A DNA stretch of 64,000 nucleotides, from assembly GCA_039984955.1 (NCBI GenBank), contig JBDWTN010000007.1, forward strand, positions 2,364,501 to 2,428,500, given 5' to 3'. A program made the position numbers and the translations under genes. Source of the stretch: Marinobacter alexandrii. Lineage in GTDB: Bacteria; Bacteroidota; Bacteroidia; Cytophagales; Cyclobacteriaceae. Positions 52,466-60,198 of the stretch are shown here, piece by piece; within the stretch, counting starts at the first letter, position 1; each line of letters opens with the position of its first letter. The notes below the pieces were generated by a model, which searched no databases, was not told the DNA's origin, and saw only the letters and a program-made list of their open reading frames with translations.

Positions 52466-52849
52466 TTAGCTCAACTGAGGAGGATGAAAAACATCAGATA
52501 AATGAGAGGAATAATTCAAGAACTCATTGCCGAAGTTGAATACACAAGAATAGATCAAATAACTCTTGTTGGTAAGTTTGGTAGGAGTGAATTTTTGTGA
52601 AAAGAAAACGATCTCTTTTTCCAACATCTTACTTTCTTGATCTTGGTGCTGTGCTGCATAATCTATCCGCTTTTGGAGATAACAACTCCCCTTGCAGACG
52701 GTGATTGGTTTTTCTCTTTCAATACAAAGTACTTTCTCGATATAATCTCTTCGTACTTCAAAATCCACATAAATGAGGGGTACAAGTAAAGAACTAGATA
52801 GCGTAGAAACTATCAGCAGTGATATCACTATGTTCTTTATGCAATTCAT
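52466..52849 (-). CDS. Small membrane protein with Cys motif, copper-associated
   Basis: 127 residues. One N-terminal hydrophobic helix (KNIVISLLIVSTLSSSLLVPLIYV). Then DYIEKVLCIEREKPITVCKGSCYLQKRI: Cys spacing C-x9-C-x3-C, with the CKGSC unit often seen in small Bacteroidota proteins near copper systems (CxGKC-type). The C-terminus has FHPPQLS. By context it may deliver or buffer copper for MbnP. First gene of the operon; the promoter at 52858-52888 leaves almost no leader. Function unknown. Confidence 0.72.
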   Translation of the reverse strand: MNCIKNIVISLLIVSTLSSSLLVPLIYVDFEVRRDYIEKVLCIEREKPITVCKGSCYLQKRIDYAAQHQDQESKMLEKEIVFFSQKFTPTKLTNKSYLIYSCVFNFGNEFLNYSSHLSDVFHPPQLS

Positions 52850-52857
52850 TGTAGATG

Positions 52858-52888
52858 CAAATATTAATTACAAACATTGGATAAGCAA
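52858..52888 (-). promoter_or_regulatory. Promoter of the MbnP-MbnH operon
   Basis: Minus strand TTG (52888-52886), 20-bp spacer, AATATTTG (52865-52858), one mismatch to TAnnTTTG. Confidence 0.6.
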
Positions 52889-52928
52889 TTTCTAAATGAT
52901 ACATTATCTAACCACACCTAGCTAGTAA

Positions 52929-52970
52929 CTCACTACTACTAGTGATGGGGCTACCGAATACTAGTGATAT
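52929..52970. repeat. ACTAGTGA repeats in the divergent intergenic region
   Basis: TCACTA-CTAC-TAGTGA at 52930-52945 is an inverted repeat, and ACTAGTGAT recurs at about 52960-52968. These could be binding sites of the copper-side regulator. Nothing else in this spacer is obvious except the operator at 53028. Confidence 0.4.
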
Positions 52971-53027
52971 AAAATTTCCCCATCGATAGCGATTGCAGAG
53001 AATCTACTCCAGATTCAATTTTGCATT

Positions 53028-53046
53028 GTTTAGAATCATTCTAAAC
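53028..53046 (+). promoter_or_regulatory. Palindromic operator (copy 2), upstream of the imelysin operon
   Basis: GTTTAGAATCATTCTAAAC, a perfect 19-bp palindrome with the same core as copy 1 (48422). It covers the -33 region, with the -7 box TACTTTTG at 53061-53068, so it would block RNA polymerase access. Confidence 0.75.
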
Positions 53047-53060
53047 AGAGAATCGAACTA

Positions 53061-53068
53061 TACTTTTG
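53061..53068 (+). promoter_or_regulatory. -7 element of the imelysin operon promoter
   Basis: TACTTTTG fits TAnnTTTG exactly, 13 bp before the start. The -33 site is replaced by the palindrome. Confidence 0.65.
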
Positions 53069-53081
53069 TAAAACATAATTC

Positions 53082-54302
53082 ATGATGAATAAAAACAAAT
53101 TATTACTTGGACTTTTTCTAGGTACAACCATATCTCTAACCAGCTGTGGAGATGATGGAGATGATCCGGGTATTTCTATCTCCGAACCGGCAACATACGT
53201 TTTTACCAGAGATGGAGAATCCACAGTATCATTTAGTGGTCAAACCACTCGGATATTGATGGCCGAAGAAATCATTGATGCTTTGAAGGAAAGTGATCTG
53301 GTAGATGCGGAAACTGTCATAGATGCAATGTTTGCGCATGTAGAGGGGGCCAATGATTTTGAAGATGCAAGTTTGAATACTTCTGATAAAAGCGTAAGAA
53401 GCAAGACTGCTGCATCCTCTGACTTCTTTTCTGCTAATACGGCAGAAGCTGCGGCGGTAAAAGAAGATTTTGATGCATGGATTGCGGCACAGGTCATGGA
53501 AGTATTTCCAGTTTGGGATACAGAAGCAACAGCAGGTGTAGCTGGTCAAATTCAGGAAGCTGGAGGAGGTTCCATTCGGTACATCAATGCAAAAGGATTG
53601 GAATACAATCAGGCGTTCAATAAAGGATTGATTGGTGCATTGATGGCCGATCAAATTTTGAATAACTACGTGAGTACTTCAGTATTGGATGCAGGAACCA
53701 ACAAGGAAGATAATGATGCAGGTACGGTGGCCGATGGCAAGTCCTACACCAACATGGAACATAAGTGGGATGAAGCTTATGGCTATGCCTACGGTACTGC
53801 AGCCAGTACAGCTAGTCCGAACGCAACCGTAGGAGCTGACGACAGCTTTTTGAATAAGTATATAGGTCGAGTAAAGGGAGATGAAGATTTTGCTGGAATA
53901 GCGGCAGATATATACAATGCATTTAAACTCGGAAGAGCAGCGATTGTAGCTGGAGACTATACAACCAGAGATACACAGGCTGACATTATTAGAGAAAAGA
54001 TTTCTACCGTTATCGCAGTAAGAGCTGTTTATTACCTCCAACAGGGAAAGGCAACTATTGGATCAGATAATGGAGCGGCATTTCATGACCTTTCGGAAGG
54101 GTATGGGTTCATTTATAGTCTGCAGTTCACCAGACAACCGGGAACAAGTATGCCTTATTTCACACGAACTGAAGTAGAAGGAATGATTGAAGACTTAATG
54201 GCTGGAAATGGCTTTTGGGATGTGACAGCTACTAAGCTTGATGAAATCTCGAATGAGATTGCAGCGAAATTCTCCTTTACAGTAGAGCAAGCAGGTAGTT
54301 AA
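53082..54302 (+). CDS. DUF4856 imelysin-like lipoprotein
   Basis: 406 residues from tandem ATGs 53082/53085. Lipobox LTSCG with an Asp/Gly-rich linker (DDGDDPGIS), surface-lipoprotein style. The helical mature region has MAEEIIDALKESD, AFNKGLIGALMADQILNNY, YAYGTAAS and YIGRVKGDEDFAG segments, typical of DUF4856, a family related to imelysin and found next to it in Bacteroidota. Presumed role in iron or haem capture at the surface. First gene after the operator; a terminator-like hairpin separates it from imelysin. Confidence 0.86.
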   Translation: MMNKNKLLLGLFLGTTISLTSCGDDGDDPGISISEPATYVFTRDGESTVSFSGQTTRILMAEEIIDALKESDLVDAETVIDAMFAHVEGANDFEDASLNTSDKSVRSKTAASSDFFSANTAEAAAVKEDFDAWIAAQVMEVFPVWDTEATAGVAGQIQEAGGGSIRYINAKGLEYNQAFNKGLIGALMADQILNNYVSTSVLDAGTNKEDNDAGTVADGKSYTNMEHKWDEAYGYAYGTAASTASPNATVGADDSFLNKYIGRVKGDEDFAGIAADIYNAFKLGRAAIVAGDYTTRDTQADIIREKISTVIAVRAVYYLQQGKATIGSDNGAAFHDLSEGYGFIYSLQFTRQPGTSMPYFTRTEVEGMIEDLMAGNGFWDVTATKLDEISNEIAAKFSFTVEQAGS

Positions 54303-54319
54303 AGATTTTTTGAATTTAA

Positions 54320-54344
54320 AAAAGGGGGTAGAGATGCCCCTTTT
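54320..54344 (+). terminator. Internal attenuator-like hairpin in the imelysin operon
   Basis: AAAAGGGG / CCCCTTTT, 8-bp perfect stem, 9-base loop, then TTTTATATGTTTT. Sits 17 bp after the DUF4856 stop and 24 bp before the imelysin start, so it probably reduces readthrough rather than ending transcription fully. Confidence 0.6.
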
Positions 54345-54368
54345 ATATGTTTTAAATAAAGGAAGAAG

Positions 54369-55493
54369 ATGAGGAAGAAAAGTTTAATTTCAATGTTGAT
54401 CGCATTTAGTTTGTGCGCATTACTAATTGGCTGTTCAGATGATGAGCTAGGTCAATCAGGTGACAACTTTGATAGAGAAGCAATGCTTCAAAATTGGGCT
54501 GATAATATCATCATCCCAGGATATCAGACATACGTTGACGATTTAAAAGAATTAAACTCAGCAGTTGAACTATTTACCACCTCACCTTCTAGTGATAACC
54601 TCAATTCGTTAAGAAGTGCATGGTTAGAAGCAAACCTTTCCTGGCAGGCAGTAGGAATGTTTGAAATTGGCAAAGCAGAAGAACTAACACTCATCAACTA
54701 CACGAATATTTATCCAACTAACACAACAGATTTAATAGAGACAATAGCATCTGGAAACTACGACCTTACATCCGTCAATAGACAAGATGAACAAGGCTTT
54801 CCAGCTATCGAATTTCTCATTTACGGCATAAGAGATACAGATCAAGAGATCATAGATTTGTTCCTTCAAGAAACGGCGGAGCAGCCATACAAGACTTACT
54901 TAAATGATTTAGCCGACCGATTAGAAACGATGGCTCAATCAGTACTAGGTGATTGGCAAAATGGCTACAGAGATACATTTGTCAACAATAGTGGATCAGA
55001 GTCTACATCTTCAGTAAATAAATTGGTCAATGATTATATTTTCTACTACGAGAAGCACTTAAGAGCCGGAAAAATAGGCATTCCTGCAGGTGTTTTTTCC
55101 AGCGAAAAATCTACAGGAAAAGTAGAAGGACTTTATAGTGGAAATTCAAAAGAGCTCTTCATGGCTGGGCTACAAGCGATGCAGGATTTCTTTAATGGAA
55201 AATCACCCAACTCCAACTTGGCTGTAGAAGGCGAAGGTCTAAAATCCTATCTTGATTTTGTTAATACGGTAACCGAAGGAGAAGATTTGGGTGCACTGAT
55301 CAATGTGCAATTTATAGCTGCGAGGGAAAAGGCAGAGATGCTCTCTGAAAACTTCAGGACTCAGGTGGGAAATAATAATAATCTAATGTTGGAAACCTAT
55401 GACGAGCTTCAAAAAAACGTAGTTAATCTCAAAGTAGACATGCTACAATCATTAAACATCCGTGTGGATTTTGTGGATGCCGATGGTGATTAA
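54369..55493 (+). CDS. Imelysin-family (peptidase M75-like) lipoprotein
   Basis: 374 residues. Lipobox ALLIGCS. Helical bundle with two tandem halves; the fingerprint segment is QGFPAIEFLIYGIRD. In canonical imelysins this is GxHxxE; here the His is missing (G-F-P-A-I-E), so direct iron binding at that site is doubtful. Conserved Trp/Tyr positions such as RSAWLEANLSWQAVG and YYEKHLRAGKIGIPAG are present. Imelysins are surface or periplasmic proteins of iron-regulated operons. Between DUF4856 and HTTM. Confidence 0.87.
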   Translation: MRKKSLISMLIAFSLCALLIGCSDDELGQSGDNFDREAMLQNWADNIIIPGYQTYVDDLKELNSAVELFTTSPSSDNLNSLRSAWLEANLSWQAVGMFEIGKAEELTLINYTNIYPTNTTDLIETIASGNYDLTSVNRQDEQGFPAIEFLIYGIRDTDQEIIDLFLQETAEQPYKTYLNDLADRLETMAQSVLGDWQNGYRDTFVNNSGSESTSSVNKLVNDYIFYYEKHLRAGKIGIPAGVFSSEKSTGKVEGLYSGNSKELFMAGLQAMQDFFNGKSPNSNLAVEGEGLKSYLDFVNTVTEGEDLGALINVQFIAAREKAEMLSENFRTQVGNNNNLMLETYDELQKNVVNLKVDMLQSLNIRVDFVDADGD

Positions 55494-55520
55494 GATATTG
55501 AGAAATACGTCATCAAAAAT

Positions 55521-55585
55521 CATCCTGAATTTACTTCAGGCTCTGTTGATCCATTACATGAAAGATTCTGAAACGAGTGCGGATG
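55521..55585. repeat. Degenerate palindromic repeat (copy 1)
   Basis: Begins CATCCTGAATTTACTTCAGG and ends GAAACGAGTGCGGATG, imperfect inverted arms of ~24 bp. Compare with the Bacteroidota intergenic repeat of the type TCATCCTGAA...TTCAGGATGA. Its right end reaches the start region of the HTTM gene. Confidence 0.6.
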
Positions 55586-55597
55586 GCTAATCTCAGA

Positions 55598-57037
55598 ATG
55601 AAAGTAATAAGCAGATACATAGATAAGCAAACCAAGGCTGCCCCACTGGCAGTCTTTCGTATTTTCTTTGGGTTAATGATGCTCATAAGTGTTATCCGTT
55701 TTTGGGCGAATGGGTGGGTCAATAAACTCTACATCGAGCCGAAATTTTTCTTTTCCTACTATGGGTTTGAGTGGGTTCAACCTTTAGGTAATTATACCTA
55801 CTTATTGTTCATTATTTGTGGACTCTCAGCACTTGCAGTAGCTATCGGGTTTCGCTATCGAATATCCATTATCGTGTTCTTTCTCAGCTTTACTTATATA
55901 GAGCTGATGGATAAAACCACGTATCTCAATCATTATTACTTCATCAGTATTCTGAGTTTTTTAATGATATTTCTTCCAGCGGAGAAGTGTTTCTCCTTAG
56001 ATGCAAAGAAGAAATCATCCGATAGAGTGCCTCAATGGAGCATAGATAGTATAAAATTGATGCTAGGGATTGTCTATTTCTATGCAGGCTTAGCCAAACT
56101 CAATTCAGACTGGCTGGTAAAAGCCATGCCATTAAAAATTTGGTTGCCCGGAAGATATGATATTCCACTGTTAGGAGATTTTCTCCATCAGGAGTGGATT
56201 ATTTATGCCTTTAGTTGGAGCGGTGCTTTATATGATTTGAGTATTCCGTTCCTATTACTCTGGAAACGAACTCGATGGATGGCTTTTGCCTTTGTAGTGG
56301 TTTTTCATGTGCTTACCAGAATCTTATTTCCAATCGGTATGTTTCCATACATTATGATTGTAAGTGCCCTGATTTTCTTTGATCTAGGGTTGCATGAAAG
56401 GATCATCTCAACATTCAATGTCATTTTGAGTGCAGCGAAAAATCTCTTAAGAATAGAAACCACATCTCGTAATGGGAAAAGATCTCTCCCTATGGTCGAG
56501 ATGACAAATAGTAAAAGTCAGTTTCCTCATGTGGAGCATTTCGACGATTCGAGGGCTAGGGGAAGAATAAAAACACCTCAATGGAAACTCACTTTACTCA
56601 CCATTTTCTTCACTATCCAATTACTCCTTCCATGGCGATACCTGATGTATCCTAATGAGTTGTTTTGGACGGAAGAAGGATTTCGATTTTCTTGGCGAGT
56701 GATGTTGATGGAAAAAGCTGGTTATGCCAATTTCAAAATTGTTGACTATACCAATGATGAAACCTTCTACATAAATAACAATGATTTCCTAACCCATTTT
56801 CAGGAAAAGCAAATGGCTACTCAGCCAGACTTTATTTTGGAGTATGCTCATTACCTTCGCGATCATTTTTTAGCTCAGGGGAAAGAAGTAGGAGTATATG
56901 TTGAAAGCTATGTGGCTTTGAATGGAAGAAAGAGTAAACCATATGTCAATCCGTCTGTTGATCTGACCAAAATCAACGAATCATTTAAACCTAAGAACTG
57001 GATTTTGCCATTCGAAGATGAAATCAAAGGGATATAA
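55598..57037 (+). CDS. HTTM-domain membrane protein (VKGC-like)
   Basis: 479 residues from ATG 55598; ATG 55583 and GTG 55577 lie in the repeat end and are less likely. HTTM domain: APLAVFRIFFGLMMLISVIRFW, KTTYLNHYYFISILSFLMIF, LMLGIVYFYAGLAKLNSDWL and TRWMAFAFVVVFHVLTRILFPIGMF, about eight transmembrane helices. Related to vitamin K-dependent gamma-carboxylase; in Bacteroidota these sit beside imelysin and TonB receptor genes with unknown chemistry. About residues 275-325 are translated palindromic repeat (VILSAAKNLLRIE), not native protein. Overlaps the TonB receptor by 20 bp. Confidence 0.85.
   Translation: MKVISRYIDKQTKAAPLAVFRIFFGLMMLISVIRFWANGWVNKLYIEPKFFFSYYGFEWVQPLGNYTYLLFIICGLSALAVAIGFRYRISIIVFFLSFTYIELMDKTTYLNHYYFISILSFLMIFLPAEKCFSLDAKKKSSDRVPQWSIDSIKLMLGIVYFYAGLAKLNSDWLVKAMPLKIWLPGRYDIPLLGDFLHQEWIIYAFSWSGALYDLSIPFLLLWKRTRWMAFAFVVVFHVLTRILFPIGMFPYIMIVSALIFFDLGLHERIISTFNVILSAAKNLLRIETTSRNGKRSLPMVEMTNSKSQFPHVEHFDDSRARGRIKTPQWKLTLLTIFFTIQLLLPWRYLMYPNELFWTEEGFRFSWRVMLMEKAGYANFKIVDYTNDETFYINNNDFLTHFQEKQMATQPDFILEYAHYLRDHFLAQGKEVGVYVESYVALNGRKSKPYVNPSVDLTKINESFKPKNWILPFEDEIKGI
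56419..56575 (+). repeat. Palindromic repeat inserted in frame in the HTTM gene (copy 2)
   Basis: Arms TGTCATTTTGAG... and ...GTCGAGATGACA (56419-56506, 88 bp) with ~17 of 28 arm positions matching, plus a trailing piece TCAGTTTCCTCATGTGGAGC to about 56575. The reading frame stays open through it. Confidence 0.7.
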
Positions 57038-59474
57038 CATAGCCGCAATTCTATTCCTGCTAACTGGATCATTGATGGCACAGTTTACTTTGTCAGGTAC
57101 TGTAATAGATGCGGGAAGTAAAGAACCTATTGTGAATGCTGAAATTTACGATCGCAATACAAGTCAGCTCACTTCTACCAATAGCAAAGGCTACTTTGAA
57201 TTGAACAGTCTGGGCGGAGGAAAACATCAGGTTGTAATCATGTCACTTGAATATCAAACCCTGGAACAAGAGCTTGAGATAACAGGAAATCGGAATATCA
57301 CAATTCTCATGGAGGAGTTCCAACAAGAACTTTCTGAAGTAGTCATTAACCAAAGACGTGAAGAGATATTTGCGCTGACCAGACTTCAACCAGTAGAAGG
57401 GACAGCCATTTACGCTGGAAAGAAAACAGAAGTAGTGCTTTTGGATCAGCTAGTTGGAAATGCTGCAACAAATAATGCTCGACAGATTTATTCACAAGTT
57501 GTCGGTTTAAATATTTATGAAAGCATTGATGCTGGTTTACAACTCAACGTTGGGGGTCGTGGTTTGGATCCAAACAGAACGTCTAATTTCAACACACGCC
57601 AAAATGGTTATGATATCAGTGCAGATGTGCTTGGGTATCCGGAAAGCTACTATACGCCTCCTGCCGAAGCATTGAGTCAAATCCAGGTGGTAAGAGGAGC
57701 GGCATCATTACAGTATGGGACTCAGTTTGGAGGACTAATCAATTTCAAAATGAAACCTCCTTCTACCAAGCGGATTCAGTTCACCACACGTCAATCCATC
57801 GGATCGTTTGGATTGTTCAACACCTTCAATTCATTAAGTGGAACTGTTGGGAAATTCTCATACTACACGTATTTGAACTATAAGAAAGGAGATGGGTTCC
57901 GTCCGAATGCAGGCTTTGAGTCTGCAAACTACTTCGGGAGTTTTGGTTACAATTTTACAGAGAGAACATCCGCTACATTTGAGTTTACTTCCTTAAATTA
58001 TCTTGCTCAGCAACCAGGAGGTTTGACTGATAATCAGTTTAATGCAGACCCAACCTTTAGCAATCGATCTCGGAATTGGTTTGAAGTTGATTGGAAGCTT
58101 TATGCATTGAAATTAGAGCATAAATTATCAACCAGAACAGATTTAAGTCTGAATTTATTTGGATTGAATGCTGAACGAAATGCAGTTGGATTCAGAGGAG
58201 ATCCTAGAGATCCCTCTGTCAATCCAGTGACTCAAAGAGATGAACAAGATGTGAATGGGAGTTATATTTTTTCACGTGATCTACTAATTTCTGAATTCAA
58301 TAATTGGGGTGCAGAGCTGCGGTATCTGACACGATATTCTCTAGGAGACAGAGATGCGGTCTTACTACTAGGCTCAAAGTACTATCATGCAAACAATACG
58401 GAACGTCAAGGACCAGGTAGCACGGAAACTGATGCTAATTTCAGTTTTAAGCTTGATGAAAATCCTGATTATATAAATCAAGCGGACTTTGAATTTCCCA
58501 ATAGAAACCTTGCCATATTCGGGGAGAACATTCTATTCATCAATAACAAATTTTCCATTACTCCTGGTTTCCGGTACGAATACATAAAGACGCAAGCAAA
58601 TGGAGTTTACAATGTAGAGACACTGGATTTAGCCAATAATATCACTCCTTTAGGAGACTCTACTGAAAATAGAAATTTTGATCGATCATTTCTTCTATTG
58701 GGTATAGGCGCTGGTTACGAGATTAGCGAAAATTTTGAGATCTATGCGAACATGTCACAAAACTATCGCTCCGTCACATTCAGCAATATCAGGGTGACTA
58801 ACCCTACATTTATTGTAGATCCGGATATTACCGATGAGCGAGGGTATACTTTTGATTTAGGGACTAGAGGAAAATGGAAAAAGCTTATTTCATACGATGC
58901 AGGGGTCTATGGAATATTGTATAAAGATCGTATTTCTGAAATTACAAATGACCGAGCACAACGTGAGCGAAAAAATATCGGTGATGCATTGATTTTGGGT
59001 TTAGAATTCTTTGCTGACTGGAATCTTGCCAAATCAATGCGACTAGGAGCTGATTACAAATTGAACTGGTTCATAAATTCTGCTTTTACAGGATCTAGAT
59101 ATTTATCCTCAGAAGATAATAATGTAGAAGGTAGGGAGGTCGAATCTATACCTGAAGTCAATATGAAAACTGGTATTAGATTTGGGTATAAAAACTTGCT
59201 GGGTAGTTATCAATTAACCTATATATCGAGCCAGTTTACAGATGTGGAGAATGCACGTATGCCGGACGCAAGAGGTATCATTGGAGAGATTCCTGCTTAC
59301 ACGATTATGGATTTTTCTTTAACATATAGCTACAAGAAATTTAAAGTTGAAACGGGAGTAAACAATCTGTTGGATGAACAGTATTTTACCAGACGAGCTA
59401 CTGGATATCCCGGCCCTGGAATTATTCCATCTGAGCCTAGAAACTATTATTTAACACTTCAATTCAAGATATAA
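57018..59474 (+). CDS. TonB-dependent receptor, FecA-like
   Basis: 818 residues. Signal peptide MKSKGYNIAAILFLLTGSLMAQ; carboxypeptidase-like N-domain (~23-100, GTVIDAGSKEPIVNAEIYD) as in Bacteroidota receptors; plug domain with the TonB-box region before LSEVVINQRREEIFAL; plug core NARQIYSQVVGLNIYE, ALSQIQVVRGAASLQYGTQFGGLINFKM; then a 22-strand barrel ending YYLTLQFKI. FecA-type features and the imelysin context suggest ferric-siderophore or haem uptake; the ligand is unproven. Overlaps HTTM by 20 bp and the next gene by 1 bp (TAATG). Confidence 0.9.
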   Translation: MKSKGYNIAAILFLLTGSLMAQFTLSGTVIDAGSKEPIVNAEIYDRNTSQLTSTNSKGYFELNSLGGGKHQVVIMSLEYQTLEQELEITGNRNITILMEEFQQELSEVVINQRREEIFALTRLQPVEGTAIYAGKKTEVVLLDQLVGNAATNNARQIYSQVVGLNIYESIDAGLQLNVGGRGLDPNRTSNFNTRQNGYDISADVLGYPESYYTPPAEALSQIQVVRGAASLQYGTQFGGLINFKMKPPSTKRIQFTTRQSIGSFGLFNTFNSLSGTVGKFSYYTYLNYKKGDGFRPNAGFESANYFGSFGYNFTERTSATFEFTSLNYLAQQPGGLTDNQFNADPTFSNRSRNWFEVDWKLYALKLEHKLSTRTDLSLNLFGLNAERNAVGFRGDPRDPSVNPVTQRDEQDVNGSYIFSRDLLISEFNNWGAELRYLTRYSLGDRDAVLLLGSKYYHANNTERQGPGSTETDANFSFKLDENPDYINQADFEFPNRNLAIFGENILFINNKFSITPGFRYEYIKTQANGVYNVETLDLANNITPLGDSTENRNFDRSFLLLGIGAGYEISENFEIYANMSQNYRSVTFSNIRVTNPTFIVDPDITDERGYTFDLGTRGKWKKLISYDAGVYGILYKDRISEITNDRAQRERKNIGDALILGLEFFADWNLAKSMRLGADYKLNWFINSAFTGSRYLSSEDNNVEGREVESIPEVNMKTGIRFGYKNLLGSYQLTYISSQFTDVENARMPDARGIIGEIPAYTIMDFSLTYSYKKFKVETGVNNLLDEQYFTRRATGYPGPGIIPSEPRNYYLTLQFKI

Positions 59475-59911
59475 TGAGGTATCTAATCCCAATAATCATA
59501 CTTATAGCTGCTTGTTCTACTAAAACAGAAAAGAAGGAAGTAGAAGAGTATCCAGTCCTTGAAACGATGGGTTACTATCAGCGCTTTTCACACAAACTTT
59601 GGTTGGCGGGGAAAAATAAAAATTGGGACCTTGCGGATTTTTATACACATGAATTGGAAGAAGTAACAGAGAGGCTAATTGATGGTGATGTCATTCATGA
59701 CGATTATAATTTGAGCAATTTGTCTGAAGCTATTTTGCTGCCCAAAATTGAGAACTTGGAGAGAACAATTCGTCAGAAAGATGAAGTGCTTTTTCTTGAA
59801 AATTATGAGTTGATGATCAGCTCCTGCAATCTGTGTCACAATACCACAAAGCATAACTTCATCAAGATTACCATCCCTAATGATTCTATAGGTTGGAATC
59901 AGGAATTTTAG
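59474..59911 (+). CDS. Lipoprotein with one CxxCH haem motif
   Basis: 145 residues, lipobox LIAACS. Charged helical segment (LAGKNKNWDLADFYTHELEEVTERL), then C-terminal SSCNLCHNTTKHNFIKITIP with a single c-haem motif and two nearby His. Similar to the small haem lipoproteins that follow MbnH/TonB clusters; no firm family name. Probably electron transfer or haem shuttling beside the receptor; inferred. Its ATG overlaps the receptor stop (TAATG). Last gene of the operon. Confidence 0.72.
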   Translation: MRYLIPIIILIAACSTKTEKKEVEEYPVLETMGYYQRFSHKLWLAGKNKNWDLADFYTHELEEVTERLIDGDVIHDDYNLSNLSEAILLPKIENLERTIRQKDEVLFLENYELMISSCNLCHNTTKHNFIKITIPNDSIGWNQEF

Positions 59912-59944
59912 GTATAAGAAAGTTTCTCAAAAGCCTTAAAACTT

Positions 59945-60055
59945 GCCATTCTGAGGAACGAAGAATCCCTGGTGATTGATGGAGATATTTTGAATATAAA
60001 AATTCATCACTCCGCCCGCTTGTCCTAGGCAGGTTCAGAAAGACACTTTCAAGCA
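59945..60055. repeat. Degenerate palindromic repeat (copy 3)
   Basis: Left arm GCCATTCTGAGGAACGAAGA at ~59945, right arm ending GGTTCAGAAAGACA near 60054. Removing 18 bp around 60019-60036 restores the arm pairing. Bacteroidota CATTCTGAGGAACG repeat type, decayed. Confidence 0.6.
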
Positions 60056-60108
60056 AATATCCAATGGGTAATTAATTGCCTGTCCCGTTTGACGACCTGA
60101 TAAAAGTC

Positions 60109-60127
60109 ATTTAGAATTAATCTAAAT
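60109..60127 (+). promoter_or_regulatory. Upstream palindromic operator of the ferritin operon (copy 3)
   Basis: ATTTAGAATTAATCTAAAT: imperfect 19-bp palindrome of the same family. It lies just upstream of the -33 box of the ferritin-operon promoter and exactly 60 bp from copy 4. Confidence 0.7.
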
Positions 60128-60131
60128 AAGC

Positions 60132-60162
60132 TTGCGCTTATCACCTTTCGGCACTACGTTTG
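60132..60162 (+). promoter_or_regulatory. Promoter of the ferritin operon
   Basis: TTG (60132-60134), 20-bp spacer, TACGTTTG (60155-60162): an exact Bacteroidota consensus promoter bracketed by the two palindromes. Confidence 0.8.
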
Positions 60163-60168
60163 CATTCT

Positions 60169-60187
60169 ATTTAGAATCTATCTAAAT
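60169..60187 (+). promoter_or_regulatory. Downstream palindromic operator of the ferritin operon (copy 4)
   Basis: ATTTAGAATCTATCTAAAT, imperfect palindrome, positioned at the expected transcription start and directly before the Shine-Dalgarno of the first gene. Confidence 0.75.
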
Positions 60188-60193
60188 AAGGAG
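60188..60193 (+). promoter_or_regulatory. Shine-Dalgarno of the first ferritin-operon gene
   Basis: AAGGAG, 5 bases before the ATG at 60199. A canonical site is rare among the genes of this window, and it fixes the start at 60199 rather than the TTG at 60196. Confidence 0.7.
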
Positions 60194-60198
60194 AATTG

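Noticed and set aside
53229-54041. Antisense open frames under the DUF4856 gene
   Set aside because: Cys/Ser/Phe-rich shadow translations with no recognisable domain; the plus-strand gene has a full lipoprotein architecture.
55577-55597. Earlier starts (GTG 55577, ATG 55583) for the HTTM gene
   Set aside because: They lie in the end of a palindromic repeat and add residues not typical of HTTM N-termini.
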